DNA of 64,000 bases from Mariprofundus sp. KV (GTDB lineage Bacteria > Pseudomonadota > Zetaproteobacteria > Mariprofundales > Mariprofundaceae). The stretch covers positions 41,289 through 105,288 of the forward strand of contig NZ_VWNB01000012.1 in assembly GCF_013387475.1 (NCBI RefSeq), given 5' to 3'. Position numbers and translations under genes: made by a program. Below the pieces are notes generated by a model. It searched no databases. It had not been told where the DNA came from and saw only the letters and a program-made list of their open reading frames with translations. Below, one piece after another: positions 17,993 through 26,325 of the stretch (its first letter is position 1; each line of letters begins with the position of its first letter).

Positions 17993-18071
17993 GGCAGCGA
18001 TGTTAGCGGACTGGGAAATTCTTCCAAGAGATATACTGCACTCTGGTATAGACTAAAAAGGAGATATGAAG

Positions 18072-18827
18072 ATGGCAGAGCTAAAATGCATCCTGTGGGA
18101 TGTGGATGGAACACTGGCTGACACCGAGCGTGATGGACATCGTGTGGCCTTTAATATGGCCTTTGATGAGGCGGGGCACGAACGCGAGTGGGATGTGCCG
18201 ACCTATGGTGAGCTGCTGGCCGTGACCGGCGGCAAAGAGCGTATCAAATTTGATATTGAGCGCGGCGATATGTGCGAGATGCCTTATGAGGAGATTGCCG
18301 GGCTGCATGCACGCAAAACTGCGCATTACGAAACACTTATTGCCGAAGGGCGTATTCCACTGCGTCCGGGCGTGCGTCGTCTGCTTGAAGAGGCCTATGC
18401 CGCGGGTATCACCCTCGGTGTGGCGACAACCACCACACCATCAGCACTGGATGCGCTGATTGAACACTCTCTTGGTAAAGAGTGGTTTGACCGTTTTGCC
18501 GTACTTGCCGCAGGGGATATTGTGCCTGCCAAAAAGCCTGCACCGGATATCTACACCTACGCCATGGAACAGCTCGGCGTGAATCCTGAGAATACACTGG
18601 CGCTGGAAGATTCCGAGAACGGCTGGAAAGCGGCCCATGCTGCTGGCCTGAAGTGTGTGGTGACGGTGAATGATTATACCCGCGACCATGATTTTACCGG
18701 TGCTGATCTGGTGGTTTCCGAGCTGGGCGAGCCCGATGGCGAGGCTGTGAATGTGCTGCAGGATCTGCATACCCTTGATGTGCACCATGTTAAACTGAGC
18801 CATCTTAAAGCGATCATGCATGACTGA
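18072..18827 (+). CDS. HAD-family sugar phosphatase, CbbY-like
   Basis: This is a haloacid-dehalogenase hydrolase expected to remove phosphate from a sugar bisphosphate. CbbY members dephosphorylate xylulose-1,5-bisphosphate, an inhibitor of Rubisco. HAD motif I is LWDVDGTLADTE, motif II is GVATTTTPSA, motif III lies in AKKPAPDIYTYAMEQLG and motif IV is ALEDSENGWKAAHAAG. The cap domain is the 4-helix type. The ATG at 18072 is at the right distance from AAGGAG; the ATG at 18066 would be too close. It overlaps tatD by 8 bp. The link to carbon fixation is an inference, as no Calvin-cycle gene is adjacent. Confidence 0.82.
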   Translation: MAELKCILWDVDGTLADTERDGHRVAFNMAFDEAGHEREWDVPTYGELLAVTGGKERIKFDIERGDMCEMPYEEIAGLHARKTAHYETLIAEGRIPLRPGVRRLLEEAYAAGITLGVATTTTPSALDALIEHSLGKEWFDRFAVLAAGDIVPAKKPAPDIYTYAMEQLGVNPENTLALEDSENGWKAAHAAGLKCVVTVNDYTRDHDFTGADLVVSELGEPDGEAVNVLQDLHTLDVHHVKLSHLKAIMHD

Positions 18828-19596
18828 TTTGCTCCGCCTTTTCGACAGCCACTGCCACGTCGATTTCTCACATTTTGATGAGGATCGCGATGCCATGTTT
18901 GAACGCATGGCGGCAGAGGGTGTTGAGGGGTGTGTGGTTGTCGGCGTCGATTTTGATCATATCGACACCCTCAAGGTGCTGGCTGAAGCGCGGGAGAATG
19001 TCTGGTTCAGTGTCGGTATTCACCCCAACCATGAGGTGGAGTTAGAACCGACGGTTGAGCAGTTGTGCCAACTGGCTGATCACCCGCGCTGCGTGGCCAT
19101 CGGCGAGACCGGTATGGATTTTTTCCGTCATCATGTTGATCCGGCGCTGCAGGAGTCCCGCTTTCGCACCCATATCCGCGCCGCAAAGCTGCTCAATAAA
19201 CCTGTGATTGTGCATAACCGTGATGCTGATGCCGATACCATGCGTATTCTGCGTGAGGAGAATATCTCCGAATGCGGTGGCATCATGCACTGTTTTTCAG
19301 CCGATCAGGCAACGGCTGATGCTGCTGTTGAGCTGGGTATGTCGATCTCATTCTCTGGTAATGTCACCTTCAAACGTAATGATGAGCTAAGGGGTGTGGC
19401 GGCCAGTGTGCCAGCTGATCTTCTGCTGGTGGAGACCGACTCCCCCTATCTGGCTCCGATGCCATTTCGTGGCAAACGCAATGAACCGGCCTATGTAAAA
19501 CATGTCGCTGCATGCATCGCCGACGTGCGCGGTGTCTCGCTTGCTGAACTTGCAGCGCAAACCACCCGTAACACCAGAGCTCTCTTCTCTATCTAA
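18820..19596 (+). CDS. tatD: TatD-family metal-dependent hydrolase (DNase)
   Basis: It is a TIM-barrel metallo-hydrolase. Members have 3'-5' exonuclease or D-aminoacyl-tRNA deacylase-like activities. Metal-binding motifs are visible in order: FDSHCHVDF, GETGMDFF with the bridging Glu, VIVHNRD, GIMHCFS and ETDSPYLAP. The 258-aa length is typical. The start ATG at 18820 overlaps the upstream HAD gene. The barrel is intact. In many genomes tatD lies beside holB, which is not the case here. Confidence 0.88.
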   Translation: MTDLLRLFDSHCHVDFSHFDEDRDAMFERMAAEGVEGCVVVGVDFDHIDTLKVLAEARENVWFSVGIHPNHEVELEPTVEQLCQLADHPRCVAIGETGMDFFRHHVDPALQESRFRTHIRAAKLLNKPVIVHNRDADADTMRILREENISECGGIMHCFSADQATADAAVELGMSISFSGNVTFKRNDELRGVAASVPADLLLVETDSPYLAPMPFRGKRNEPAYVKHVAACIADVRGVSLAELAAQTTRNTRALFSI

Positions 19597-19781
19597 TAAC
19601 CTGTTTGGGGAAACTTAAAACCCAGATGCTGCATGCACAATCTCAGCCCGTTGAATCCGGCATTCTGGATCTGAGTCGCTACAGCAATCATTGATTGTAC
19701 GCTTGATGCATGATTCCCGCATGGGCGGGGATATGGCAGCTGTTATAGCCGCTGCAGTTGTGACCGATAGATAGTGAACTA

Positions 19782-19801
19782 CCGCCAGCTAAAGCAGGCG
19801 G
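19782..19801. repeat. TnpB-element end hairpin, right end
   Basis: CCGCC and GGCGG form a stem, with a GCT/AGC inner pair across a small loop. The other element end at 20988-21007 has the same core GCCAGCTAAAGCAGGC, flanked by CT/AG rather than CC/GG. In minus-strand reading it lies about 15 bases past the tnpB stop codon, where an omega-RNA scaffold would end. Confidence 0.75.
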
Positions 19802-19816
19802 CTTCCTGAAACACGC

Positions 19817-20941
19817 TTAGGCCTGATGCCTTACGTTATGTTTCAGAGGCTCATACCGAGCCTTTGCGAGAATGTTTCTCGCGGCATTTACATCACGTTG
19901 CAGTTTAAGCCCGCAATTCGGACATTTGTGCCAGCGAACTGAAAGCTTCTTATGCACCCTTGCTCCGCATTCGGAACAATCTTGCGATGTGTGTTTTGGA
20001 TCAACATCTACAAACACAGATCCAGCCTCTTCCGCTTTTGATCTGAGTATCCCCAAAAACTGGTTCCAACCAGCGTCCGAGATCGATCTGCTTAACCTAC
20101 TGTTCCTAACCATGCTTTTGATGTTCAGGCTTTCAGCAGCGATATACGCATATCGTTGAACAAGTTTACTTGCTTCTTTGTGGTGAAAATCTCGCCGTTG
20201 ATTGGCGACTTTCCTGTGAACTTTTTGCAACTGGTGAACCGCTTTCCTGCGATTGCTACCACCCTTCTTTTTGCGGGAAACACTGCGACCAGTAACGCGA
20301 AGTTTTTTCAATGATTGCTTCAGATATGTTGGATTTGAAACATGTTGGCCATCATCGGTTGAAAGGAAATGCTCGATACCAACGTCAATTGCAACGGTTG
20401 TTTGTTCGGCTCTCGGTTCTGGTGCATCACCAACGTCACACGACGCAATCACATACCAGTGATCCGCCTCCTGCTTGATCGAAAGCGTCTTGATTTCACC
20501 TTGCCATGGCCGGTGCAGCTTCACTTTGACCATGCCGATATTCTGTAGGCGCAGTTTTCCGGAATCAAAAAGTCGGCAGCCATCACCGACCGCAGGATAA
20601 GTCCAACTGGTGAATCGGCCATAGCCTTTGAATCGCGGATAGCCCGGCTTTTCGCCTGATTTCACTCTGCGAAAGAAGTTTTCAAACGACCGTTGAAGCC
20701 TGCGCATCGTTGCCTGGGCACTGGAGAAATTCAGTTGTGCATAATAACCGTTGGATGATCTTTCTGCCTTAAACCATGCTGACTGTTCTGTGTATTTGAT
20801 TGATTTCTGGCTTGTTTCGTAAGCATCTTTTCGCTGACCAAGACATTCATTGTAAAGACGGCGATGTGTCTCAAGCATGATCTCAAGTTCACGCTTCTGA
20901 TTTACGTTCGGATAAATACGATATTTGAATGCCTTGCGCAT
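19817..20941 (-). CDS. tnpB: TnpB RNA-guided nuclease (OrfB, IS605 family)
   Basis: TnpB is the RuvC-like DNA nuclease guided by an omega RNA made from the element's 3' end; Cas12 enzymes derive from this family. It is 374 aa from the ATG at 20941 (MRKAFKYRIYPN), the right length for a complete protein. The RuvC triad looks intact: D186 in AIDVGIEH, E270 in AAESLNIKSM and D350 in QRDVNAARN. The zinc ribbon is C322xxC325 and C340xxC343. Residues 1-180 form the OrfB_IS605 N-terminal and wedge domains. An in-frame upstream start (20977) would add MLFMACGVRSYT and is less likely. Confidence 0.92.
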   Translation of the reverse strand: MRKAFKYRIYPNVNQKRELEIMLETHRRLYNECLGQRKDAYETSQKSIKYTEQSAWFKAERSSNGYYAQLNFSSAQATMRRLQRSFENFFRRVKSGEKPGYPRFKGYGRFTSWTYPAVGDGCRLFDSGKLRLQNIGMVKVKLHRPWQGEIKTLSIKQEADHWYVIASCDVGDAPEPRAEQTTVAIDVGIEHFLSTDDGQHVSNPTYLKQSLKKLRVTGRSVSRKKKGGSNRRKAVHQLQKVHRKVANQRRDFHHKEASKLVQRYAYIAAESLNIKSMVRNSRLSRSISDAGWNQFLGILRSKAEEAGSVFVDVDPKHTSQDCSECGARVHKKLSVRWHKCPNCGLKLQRDVNAARNILAKARYEPLKHNVRHQA

Positions 20942-20987
20942 AGTGTACGAACGTACACCACAGGCCATAAAAAGCAAGCCAATTCCT

Positions 20988-21007
20988 CTGCCAGCTAAAG
21001 CAGGCAG
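20988..21007. repeat. TnpB-element end hairpin, left end
   Basis: CTGCC and GGCAG form the outer stem around the core shared with the right-end hairpin (19782-19801). It lies about 45 bp upstream of the tnpB start codon. The sharing of a palindromic end structure at both ends is the basis for calling the element boundaries. Confidence 0.7.
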
Positions 21008-21012
21008 TCCCC

Positions 21013-21372
21013 TTGGCTAATTATTTATGGTATGAAAATAGATCGCAAAACATCACCCGATAGACCGGCAGCGCAATGTCGAATCTGCATGGTCGTGGCC
21101 ACTGTTTTTGTTTTTGCTCATATCATTATTCACGAAATTCAAACAAGTTTTAATCATAGTTCGCTGTAGATTGATCATCTGATCTGGCGCTGGAAAGAGA
21201 TACCACCTATGCATTCGAATTTGATGAGCATTAGACAGTTCGACACATTAAAAATGCACTTCGAACTCAAAACAGATCAGGTTTTGAAGTGATGCAGGTC
21301 AGTGTTTGCCACTTGCAGAACTGTATGTTGCACATCACATTTGCAGTTGGGATAAAATATCGAGGTTGATGC
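21013..21372. other. 360-bp AT-rich intergenic region
   Basis: This region separates the TnpB element from the cyclic-nucleotide-binding gene. It has no gene that I can support. It ends with a sigma-70-like promoter (21328-21356) reading into the next gene. The rest is AT-rich and low in structure, consistent with flanking DNA at the site where the element inserted. Confidence 0.5.
21328..21356 (+). promoter_or_regulatory. Putative sigma-70 promoter of the cNMP-binding gene
   Basis: A -35 box TTGCAC lies 17 bases upstream of a -10 box GATAAA. The predicted start is a few bases ahead of the ATG at 21373. The match to consensus is fair and spacing is ideal. It would leave only a very short leader. 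Confidence 0.45.
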
Positions 21373-21858
21373 ATGAAGGCCGTTACTCAGCAGGAAGAGA
21401 TGGAGAGGATCGAAGAGATCATCGAGATGATGGGCGCAATTCCTCTGTTTGATAAAATTGCATCCACGCAGCTCAGGATCATTGCAGAGCATATGGAGAT
21501 TGTTCATCTGCATGCCAGAGGTGTGCTCTTCTCTGAAGGGCACAATAGCGATTACATGTGTTTTGTTGTTGATGGCACGCTTGAGGTGTTGAAACAGTCG
21601 GACAACGGCAGAAGGGTCAAGGTCTCAACCCTCTCACGTGGTCGCAGTATTGGTGAAATGGCGCTGCTCGATACCTTTCCCCGCTCAGCCACTGTGATTG
21701 CCGAGACTGAGTGCACACTGCTTACCATCTCCCGGGACAGCTTTGATAAGATTCTTGATCGCCATCCTCGTGCCGGTATCTCATTCCTGAAAAGCATTGC
21801 CCGCGTCTTAAGTCTGCATCTGCGTCGGGCTTCAGGGCAGTTGGCCGACGCCTCTTAG
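21373..21858 (+). CDS. Cyclic-nucleotide-binding domain protein, 161 aa
   Basis: It carries one CRP/FNR-type sensory domain and lacks the C-terminal helix-turn-helix of CRP, so it is not itself a standard transcription factor. The beta-barrel shows GVLFSEGHNSDYMCFVVDGTLEVLK, then STLSRGRSIGEMALLDTFPRSATVIAETECTLLTI. The GEMALL and RSATVIA elements correspond to the phosphate-binding cassette (GEMALLDxxPRSA). A helix precedes the barrel (residues 8-40). It overlaps nothing and is convergent with the GGDEF gene at 21866, only 7 bp away. It could tune a partner by binding cAMP, c-di-GMP or another ligand. Confidence 0.8.
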   Translation: MKAVTQQEEMERIEEIIEMMGAIPLFDKIASTQLRIIAEHMEIVHLHARGVLFSEGHNSDYMCFVVDGTLEVLKQSDNGRRVKVSTLSRGRSIGEMALLDTFPRSATVIAETECTLLTISRDSFDKILDRHPRAGISFLKSIARVLSLHLRRASGQLADAS

Positions 21859-21865
21859 GCAACAA

Positions 21866-23713
21866 TCAGCCCTGTTGCGTCTCTGGCAGCGGCTTTGAGA
21901 TGACCCTGTTTCTTCCTTCCTCCTTGGCCTGATAAAGGCCGCTATCTGCACATCTCATCATATCAAGAACCGGCACATTCTTTTGCGAGATAGTTTTTGT
22001 GCAGATGCCTGCACTGATGGTGAGAGGGATGGGGGTGCCTTCAAAAGCGATCGTCAGTGCTTCGACTGCTCCTCTAAGTCGTTCAGCCAGCATGCCCGCC
22101 ATAGAGGGGGTGGCATCGATAAGAAGAATGGCAAACTCTTCTCCGCCAACGCGGCCAATAATATCTGTCTGCCTTGAAGTCATGGCGAGGGCCTTGGAGA
22201 GCTCGCGCAGCACATGGTCGCCAGCTGCATGTCCGTGCGAGTCATTCACCTCTTTAAAGTGATCAATATCGAGCATCACCATGGCAATAGGGTGCTGATG
22301 TCGAATCGAGATGTTGATCAGCTGCTGCGCCTGATTAAGAAAGTGGCGGCGGTTATAAAGCCCGGTCAGTGCATCGGTGGTGGCCAGTACCTCCAGCTGC
22401 TCATTGGCCAGCTTAAGTTCGGCGGTTCGCTCCTTCACCTGCAGCTCCAGCTCTTTTTTGTGAAGTCCCTGCATACGAATAATCTGCTTTTGTGCCTGTA
22501 TCCGCTTTTTGCGTTCGCCGTTCATTCGCTCCCCCAGTGCCATCGAGAAGAGCACGACCTGCAGCAGCGTTGTCCAGGCAAGAATGTCATCGCTAAGAAA
22601 TGTGCGCGGAATAATGCCGAATTTGGCTAACAGTACGGCTAGCAGAAAGATGAGGAACTGAGCCCAAGCGAGGGTGAAGTAGGTGTTGGCGCTGCCGTCT
22701 CTGTTCCACTTTTTCAAGCCACTGTAGAGGCCAATAATCAATGGCACCAATAGCAGCAGCAGTGCGGCCCGAACCGAGTCATGATAGGCGATCAGTGTGG
22801 AGAGGAGCAGCAGCAGGATGAAGGCCCCGATAACTATGAGTAGCAACCGTCCGGTTATTGATCCCTTCTTTTTCTGCAGGCCGAGAAAGCGGTAGATAAA
22901 TGCCGAGAGGAAGATGCCGGAGAGTGCTGTAAAGATAGCGATGTGGTGTTGCTGGAAATGCGTGAATGGCTGCCAGAGGTATTTGTAGCCAAGGCCGTTG
23001 AGTCCCGCCAGCAGAAGACCTGCCGAGAGCACATAGAGCACAAAAAAGAGGTGGCTTGCTGCCTTGGTTCTGAAATAGACAAAAAGATTAAACACCATCA
23101 TGAAGATCAGGACGCCGAAGTAGAGGCCCTGAATGATCAGCTTCTGCTCTTCAATATAGTGATGATAGTAGTCGTAGTCGTAGAGTGACAGGGGTACCTG
23201 CACGGAGCCTTCGCTAGAGACGCGGATATATAGTGTTAGTGGTTCATTGGCTGCAACTGTCACAGGAAAGACAAAGCTCAGGTGTTCATGTGGTCGCTGT
23301 GAAAAGGCTTTTCTATCCCCGGTCTCAACGGCCTCAAGCAACTTATCGGATGAGTATTTGTAGAGTGTTACCTGATCAAGGAGAGGGTTATTAATAACCA
23401 GGGATAGTCTGGCTGCGGCATGGTTCTGATTGATTAACGTGATGCGGAACCAGTAAGCCGACTGACTGAAGCCGAAGTTCGGATTACTTTTTCTTGATAT
23501 TAACCACTGTAGCGAGGATTCCGTATCTCGAATCTCATTGATGGTGAGTTGACCGGACTTGTCTTCAAGGTGCTCGACAACGGAATTGAGCTCATAAATC
23601 TGGGTGGTGCTGTTGACATGCAACGGAGCTGCCTGAGCAGGCATGCATAGCGCTGTAACCCCTAGCATCAGCAGGCAAAAAAATCGAATAGAGAACATCC
23701 ATATCATCACCAT
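21866..23713 (-). CDS. 7TM-DISM diguanylate cyclase
   Basis: It synthesises c-di-GMP. The N-terminus has a signal-like segment (FCLLMLGVTALCMPAQA), then a 7TMR-DISM extracellular beta domain (about 35-170, with SAYWFRITLINQNHAAARLS). Seven transmembrane helices follow at about 185-395, then a coiled coil (QLEVLATTDALTG at its end) and the GGDEF domain with RVGGEEF intact and RQTD as the inhibitory site. The 615-aa length is normal. DISM domains are thought to sense small ligands outside the cell. Together with the gene at 9595 this is the second c-di-GMP cyclase here; no EAL or HD-GYP phosphodiesterase is present. Start ATG at 23713. Confidence 0.88.
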   Translation of the reverse strand: MVMIWMFSIRFFCLLMLGVTALCMPAQAAPLHVNSTTQIYELNSVVEHLEDKSGQLTINEIRDTESSLQWLISRKSNPNFGFSQSAYWFRITLINQNHAAARLSLVINNPLLDQVTLYKYSSDKLLEAVETGDRKAFSQRPHEHLSFVFPVTVAANEPLTLYIRVSSEGSVQVPLSLYDYDYYHHYIEEQKLIIQGLYFGVLIFMMVFNLFVYFRTKAASHLFFVLYVLSAGLLLAGLNGLGYKYLWQPFTHFQQHHIAIFTALSGIFLSAFIYRFLGLQKKKGSITGRLLLIVIGAFILLLLLSTLIAYHDSVRAALLLLLVPLIIGLYSGLKKWNRDGSANTYFTLAWAQFLIFLLAVLLAKFGIIPRTFLSDDILAWTTLLQVVLFSMALGERMNGERKKRIQAQKQIIRMQGLHKKELELQVKERTAELKLANEQLEVLATTDALTGLYNRRHFLNQAQQLINISIRHQHPIAMVMLDIDHFKEVNDSHGHAAGDHVLRELSKALAMTSRQTDIIGRVGGEEFAILLIDATPSMAGMLAERLRGAVEALTIAFEGTPIPLTISAGICTKTISQKNVPVLDMMRCADSGLYQAKEEGRNRVISKPLPETQQG

Positions 23714-23769
23714 ATTAGTTTAGCACAGATGCAGTGGAACTTCTTTGAGTAAAGCAGTTTTCAGCTGAA

Positions 23770-25569
23770 TTATTGGCGAATTGTGTTCAGGAAGGCTGCG
23801 CCGTAGCGCTCCAGTTTGGTTTGACCAACACCGGAGACCTCCAGCAGCTGAGAGGAGGTGTGTGGCCTGATGAGTGCCATCTCGGTGAGTGTTCTGTCCG
23901 GGAAGATGACATAGGGCGGCACATTGTGCGCTTTGGCCAGTTCTGCACGCAGGCTTCGCAGCTGCTCGAAGAGCTGTTGATCACTGGCTGAGAGATCGGC
24001 TGCAGCAGCTGGTATTTTTCTCTTTTTGGTTGTTGCCTTGTGCAGGGCCCGCAACATCACCGTTTGCGGGGTTTCACTCTTTTTAAGCAGCGGCCACGCT
24101 TTCTGTGTGAGTTTCAAGACACCATAACCCTCTGTGTCGGTGGCCAGGTAGCCGTGGGCGATGAGCTGACGGAAGATGCCGCGCCACTCGATGGCGGTGT
24201 GTTCATGGCCGATATCAAAGGTGGAGAGTTTATCGTGATTGTTGTTTTCGATGCGCTCGTTGCTTTTGCCGATTAACACATCAATCACATATTGAGCTCC
24301 GAAGCGTTCGCCTGTGCGGTAGACACAGGAGAGTGCCTTCTGGGTGGCCGTGGTGGCATCCCATGTCTCTGGCGGATTAAGACAGTTATCACAGTTGCCG
24401 CACGGTTGATCAACGCTTTCACCAAAGTAGGCAAGCAGGGCGATTCGGCGGCAGCTGGTCAGCTCGCACAGTCCCAGCATGGCATCGGTTTTCTGATGCA
24501 TCACCCGTTTGAATCGCTCTTCGGCATCACTCTGCTCGGTGAACAGGCGCAGACCCACCACATCTTTAAGGCCATAACTCATCCAGGCATCGGCCGGGTT
24601 ACCATCACGGCCTGCGCGACCTGTCTCCTGATAATAGGCCTCAATATTTTTCGGCAGATTCATGTGCGCCACAAAGCGCACGTCGGGTTTATCAATGCCC
24701 ATACCAAAGGCGATGGTGGCGACAATGATCAGGCCATCTTCACGCAAAAAGCGCTGCTGGTTGTGCTGCCTGAGCTCCTGAGTTAATCCGGCGTGGTAGG
24801 GGAGTGCTGTGCGCCCTTTGCTGCTTAACCAGGCGGCGGTGGCCTCTACCCCCTTACGGCTCTGGCAATAGACAATGCCGGCATTGCCGGCGTGGTTCTC
24901 ACTGATAAATGACCAGAGCGCATCACGACTGTTTCCCGATTCACTGATCGCATAGTGGATATTGGGGCGATCAAAGCTGTTCACAAAAACAGCGGCACGC
25001 TCCAGAGCCAGCTGATCGATAATCTCACTGCGTGTGCGGGCATCAGCTGTGGCGGTTAATGCGATACGCGGCACATCCGGAAAGCGCTCATGCAGCATCG
25101 AGAGCTGCTGATACTCCCTGCGGAAATCGTGCCCCCATTGCGATACACAGTGCGCCTCATCAATGGCGAAGAGGGCGATCCTGGTTGTTTGCAGCAGCGA
25201 TAGCGTGGCTGGATTGAGTAGTCGCTCGGGTGCCATGTAGAGAAGTTTGAGTGTTCCTGATGTCAATTGCGCTTCAATGATACGTTGCTCAGAAGCCGAC
25301 AGGGTGGAGTTGAGAAATGCTGCAGGAACGTCCAGCTGGTTCATCGCATCCACCTGATCCTGCATCAGGGCAATCAGCGGTGAGATGACAATGCCGCAAC
25401 CCTCACGGATCAGGGCAGGGATCTGGTAACAGATCGATTTACCACCGCCTGTTGGCATCAATGTCAGCACATCTTTGCCATCAATCAGGGCAGCAATAAT
25501 ATCGCTCTGATGGTGGCGGAAACTATCGTAACCGAAGGTTGATTTGAGGATGTCCCGGGCTCGCTGCAT
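23770..25569 (-). CDS. recQ: ATP-dependent DNA helicase RecQ
   Basis: RecQ is a 3'-5' helicase acting in recombination and fork repair. The 599-aa length is typical (E. coli 609). Motifs in order: SDIIAALIDGKDVL, Walker A MPTGGGKSICYQ, ALFAIDEAHCVSQWGHDFR (Walker B and the RecQ aromatic loop), and motif VI QETGRAGRDGNPAD. The zinc-binding RQC region contains CELTSCRRIALLAYFGES with the pair CGNCDNC. A C-terminal HRDC domain (LRSLRAELAKAHNVPPYVIF) completes it. Start ATG at 25569. It is divergent from ribE with about 65 bp between. Confidence 0.95.
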   Translation of the reverse strand: MQRARDILKSTFGYDSFRHHQSDIIAALIDGKDVLTLMPTGGGKSICYQIPALIREGCGIVISPLIALMQDQVDAMNQLDVPAAFLNSTLSASEQRIIEAQLTSGTLKLLYMAPERLLNPATLSLLQTTRIALFAIDEAHCVSQWGHDFRREYQQLSMLHERFPDVPRIALTATADARTRSEIIDQLALERAAVFVNSFDRPNIHYAISESGNSRDALWSFISENHAGNAGIVYCQSRKGVEATAAWLSSKGRTALPYHAGLTQELRQHNQQRFLREDGLIIVATIAFGMGIDKPDVRFVAHMNLPKNIEAYYQETGRAGRDGNPADAWMSYGLKDVVGLRLFTEQSDAEERFKRVMHQKTDAMLGLCELTSCRRIALLAYFGESVDQPCGNCDNCLNPPETWDATTATQKALSCVYRTGERFGAQYVIDVLIGKSNERIENNNHDKLSTFDIGHEHTAIEWRGIFRQLIAHGYLATDTEGYGVLKLTQKAWPLLKKSETPQTVMLRALHKATTKKRKIPAAAADLSASDQQLFEQLRSLRAELAKAHNVPPYVIFPDRTLTEMALIRPHTSSQLLEVSGVGQTKLERYGAAFLNTIRQ

Positions 25570-25634
25570 AACCGCCGATTATCCACAATTGCCGATTCGA
25601 TGGAAACGGTGGTAAAAAACGCTAAGATGCGCCG

Positions 25635-26243
25635 ATGTTCACAGGAATTATTCAGGACGTTGGCACTGTCGTAAGCATCCAGCGTGAACCTGAACAGACC
25701 CATATGGTTTTCAAAACAGCACTGGCAATGGATAACTGGCAACTGGGAGATTCGGTTGCCTGCAATGGCTGCTGCCTGACCATTACTGCATTTCCACAGT
25801 CCGATGCTTTTGCCGCGACGCTGTCACTGGAGACGTTGAATCTGACGCTCTTCTCTGCTGCATGTGAGGGTGATGCCATCAATCTGGAGCCAGCCTTACG
25901 TATGGGTGATGCACTCGGTGGCCATATGGTGACCGGCCATGTTGATGGTTTGGGTCTGGTGAAAGCAGTGAAAGCTGTAGGTGAGCATCGTGAGTTTACC
26001 TTCACGCTCCCTGAATCACTGGCTCGCTATGTCGTGGTCAAAGGGTCAGTGGCGATCAATGGTGTCAGCCTGACTGTGAATCGGGTGATCGGTTGCGACT
26101 TTACCGTCAACCTGATTCCCCATACCTTGTCGCACACCAATCTGGGCATACTGAATGCCGGTGCACAGGTAAATATCGAAACCGATATGTATGGCCGTTA
26201 TGTTGAGCGGCTGATGCAGTTTTCTACGGGAGAGTCTGAATGA
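25635..26243 (+). CDS. ribE: Riboflavin synthase alpha subunit
   Basis: It converts two 6,7-dimethyl-8-ribityllumazine into riboflavin and the pyrimidinedione. Two lumazine-binding repeats are visible: MFTGIIQDVGTV at the start with SVACNGCCLTI, and GGHMVTGHVDGLGLV in the second half with VAINGVSLTVNRVIG. The 202-aa length is standard. No FMN riboswitch (RFN) fits the short 65-bp upstream region. ribD is missing from this cluster, so deaminase-reductase must be elsewhere. Confidence 0.94.
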   Translation: MFTGIIQDVGTVVSIQREPEQTHMVFKTALAMDNWQLGDSVACNGCCLTITAFPQSDAFAATLSLETLNLTLFSAACEGDAINLEPALRMGDALGGHMVTGHVDGLGLVKAVKAVGEHREFTFTLPESLARYVVVKGSVAINGVSLTVNRVIGCDFTVNLIPHTLSHTNLGILNAGAQVNIETDMYGRYVERLMQFSTGESE

Positions 26244-26325
26244 AGCGTTCAGTGCTACCCTGTGGCCTATGGACGGGCCGCCAAATCGTGAACGGTAGTG
26301 CGCGGTTTGTATCAAAGGAGAGATC

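Larger units (their letters stand above)
19770..21012. mobile_element. IS605/IS1341-type element with TnpB only
   Basis: The element contains one gene, a TnpB nuclease, and no TnpA transposase. Its two ends each carry a near-identical 20-nt hairpin, at 19782-19801 and 20988-21007, in the same orientation, as in IS200/IS605 ends recognised as single-strand structures. A TTCAC-like motif lies just outside the right hairpin (in minus-strand reading, GGTAGTTCACTATC). Exact end points and the target or TAM are inferred, not proven. It has inserted between tatD and a cyclic-nucleotide-binding gene, in a locally AT-rich stretch. Confidence 0.75.
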
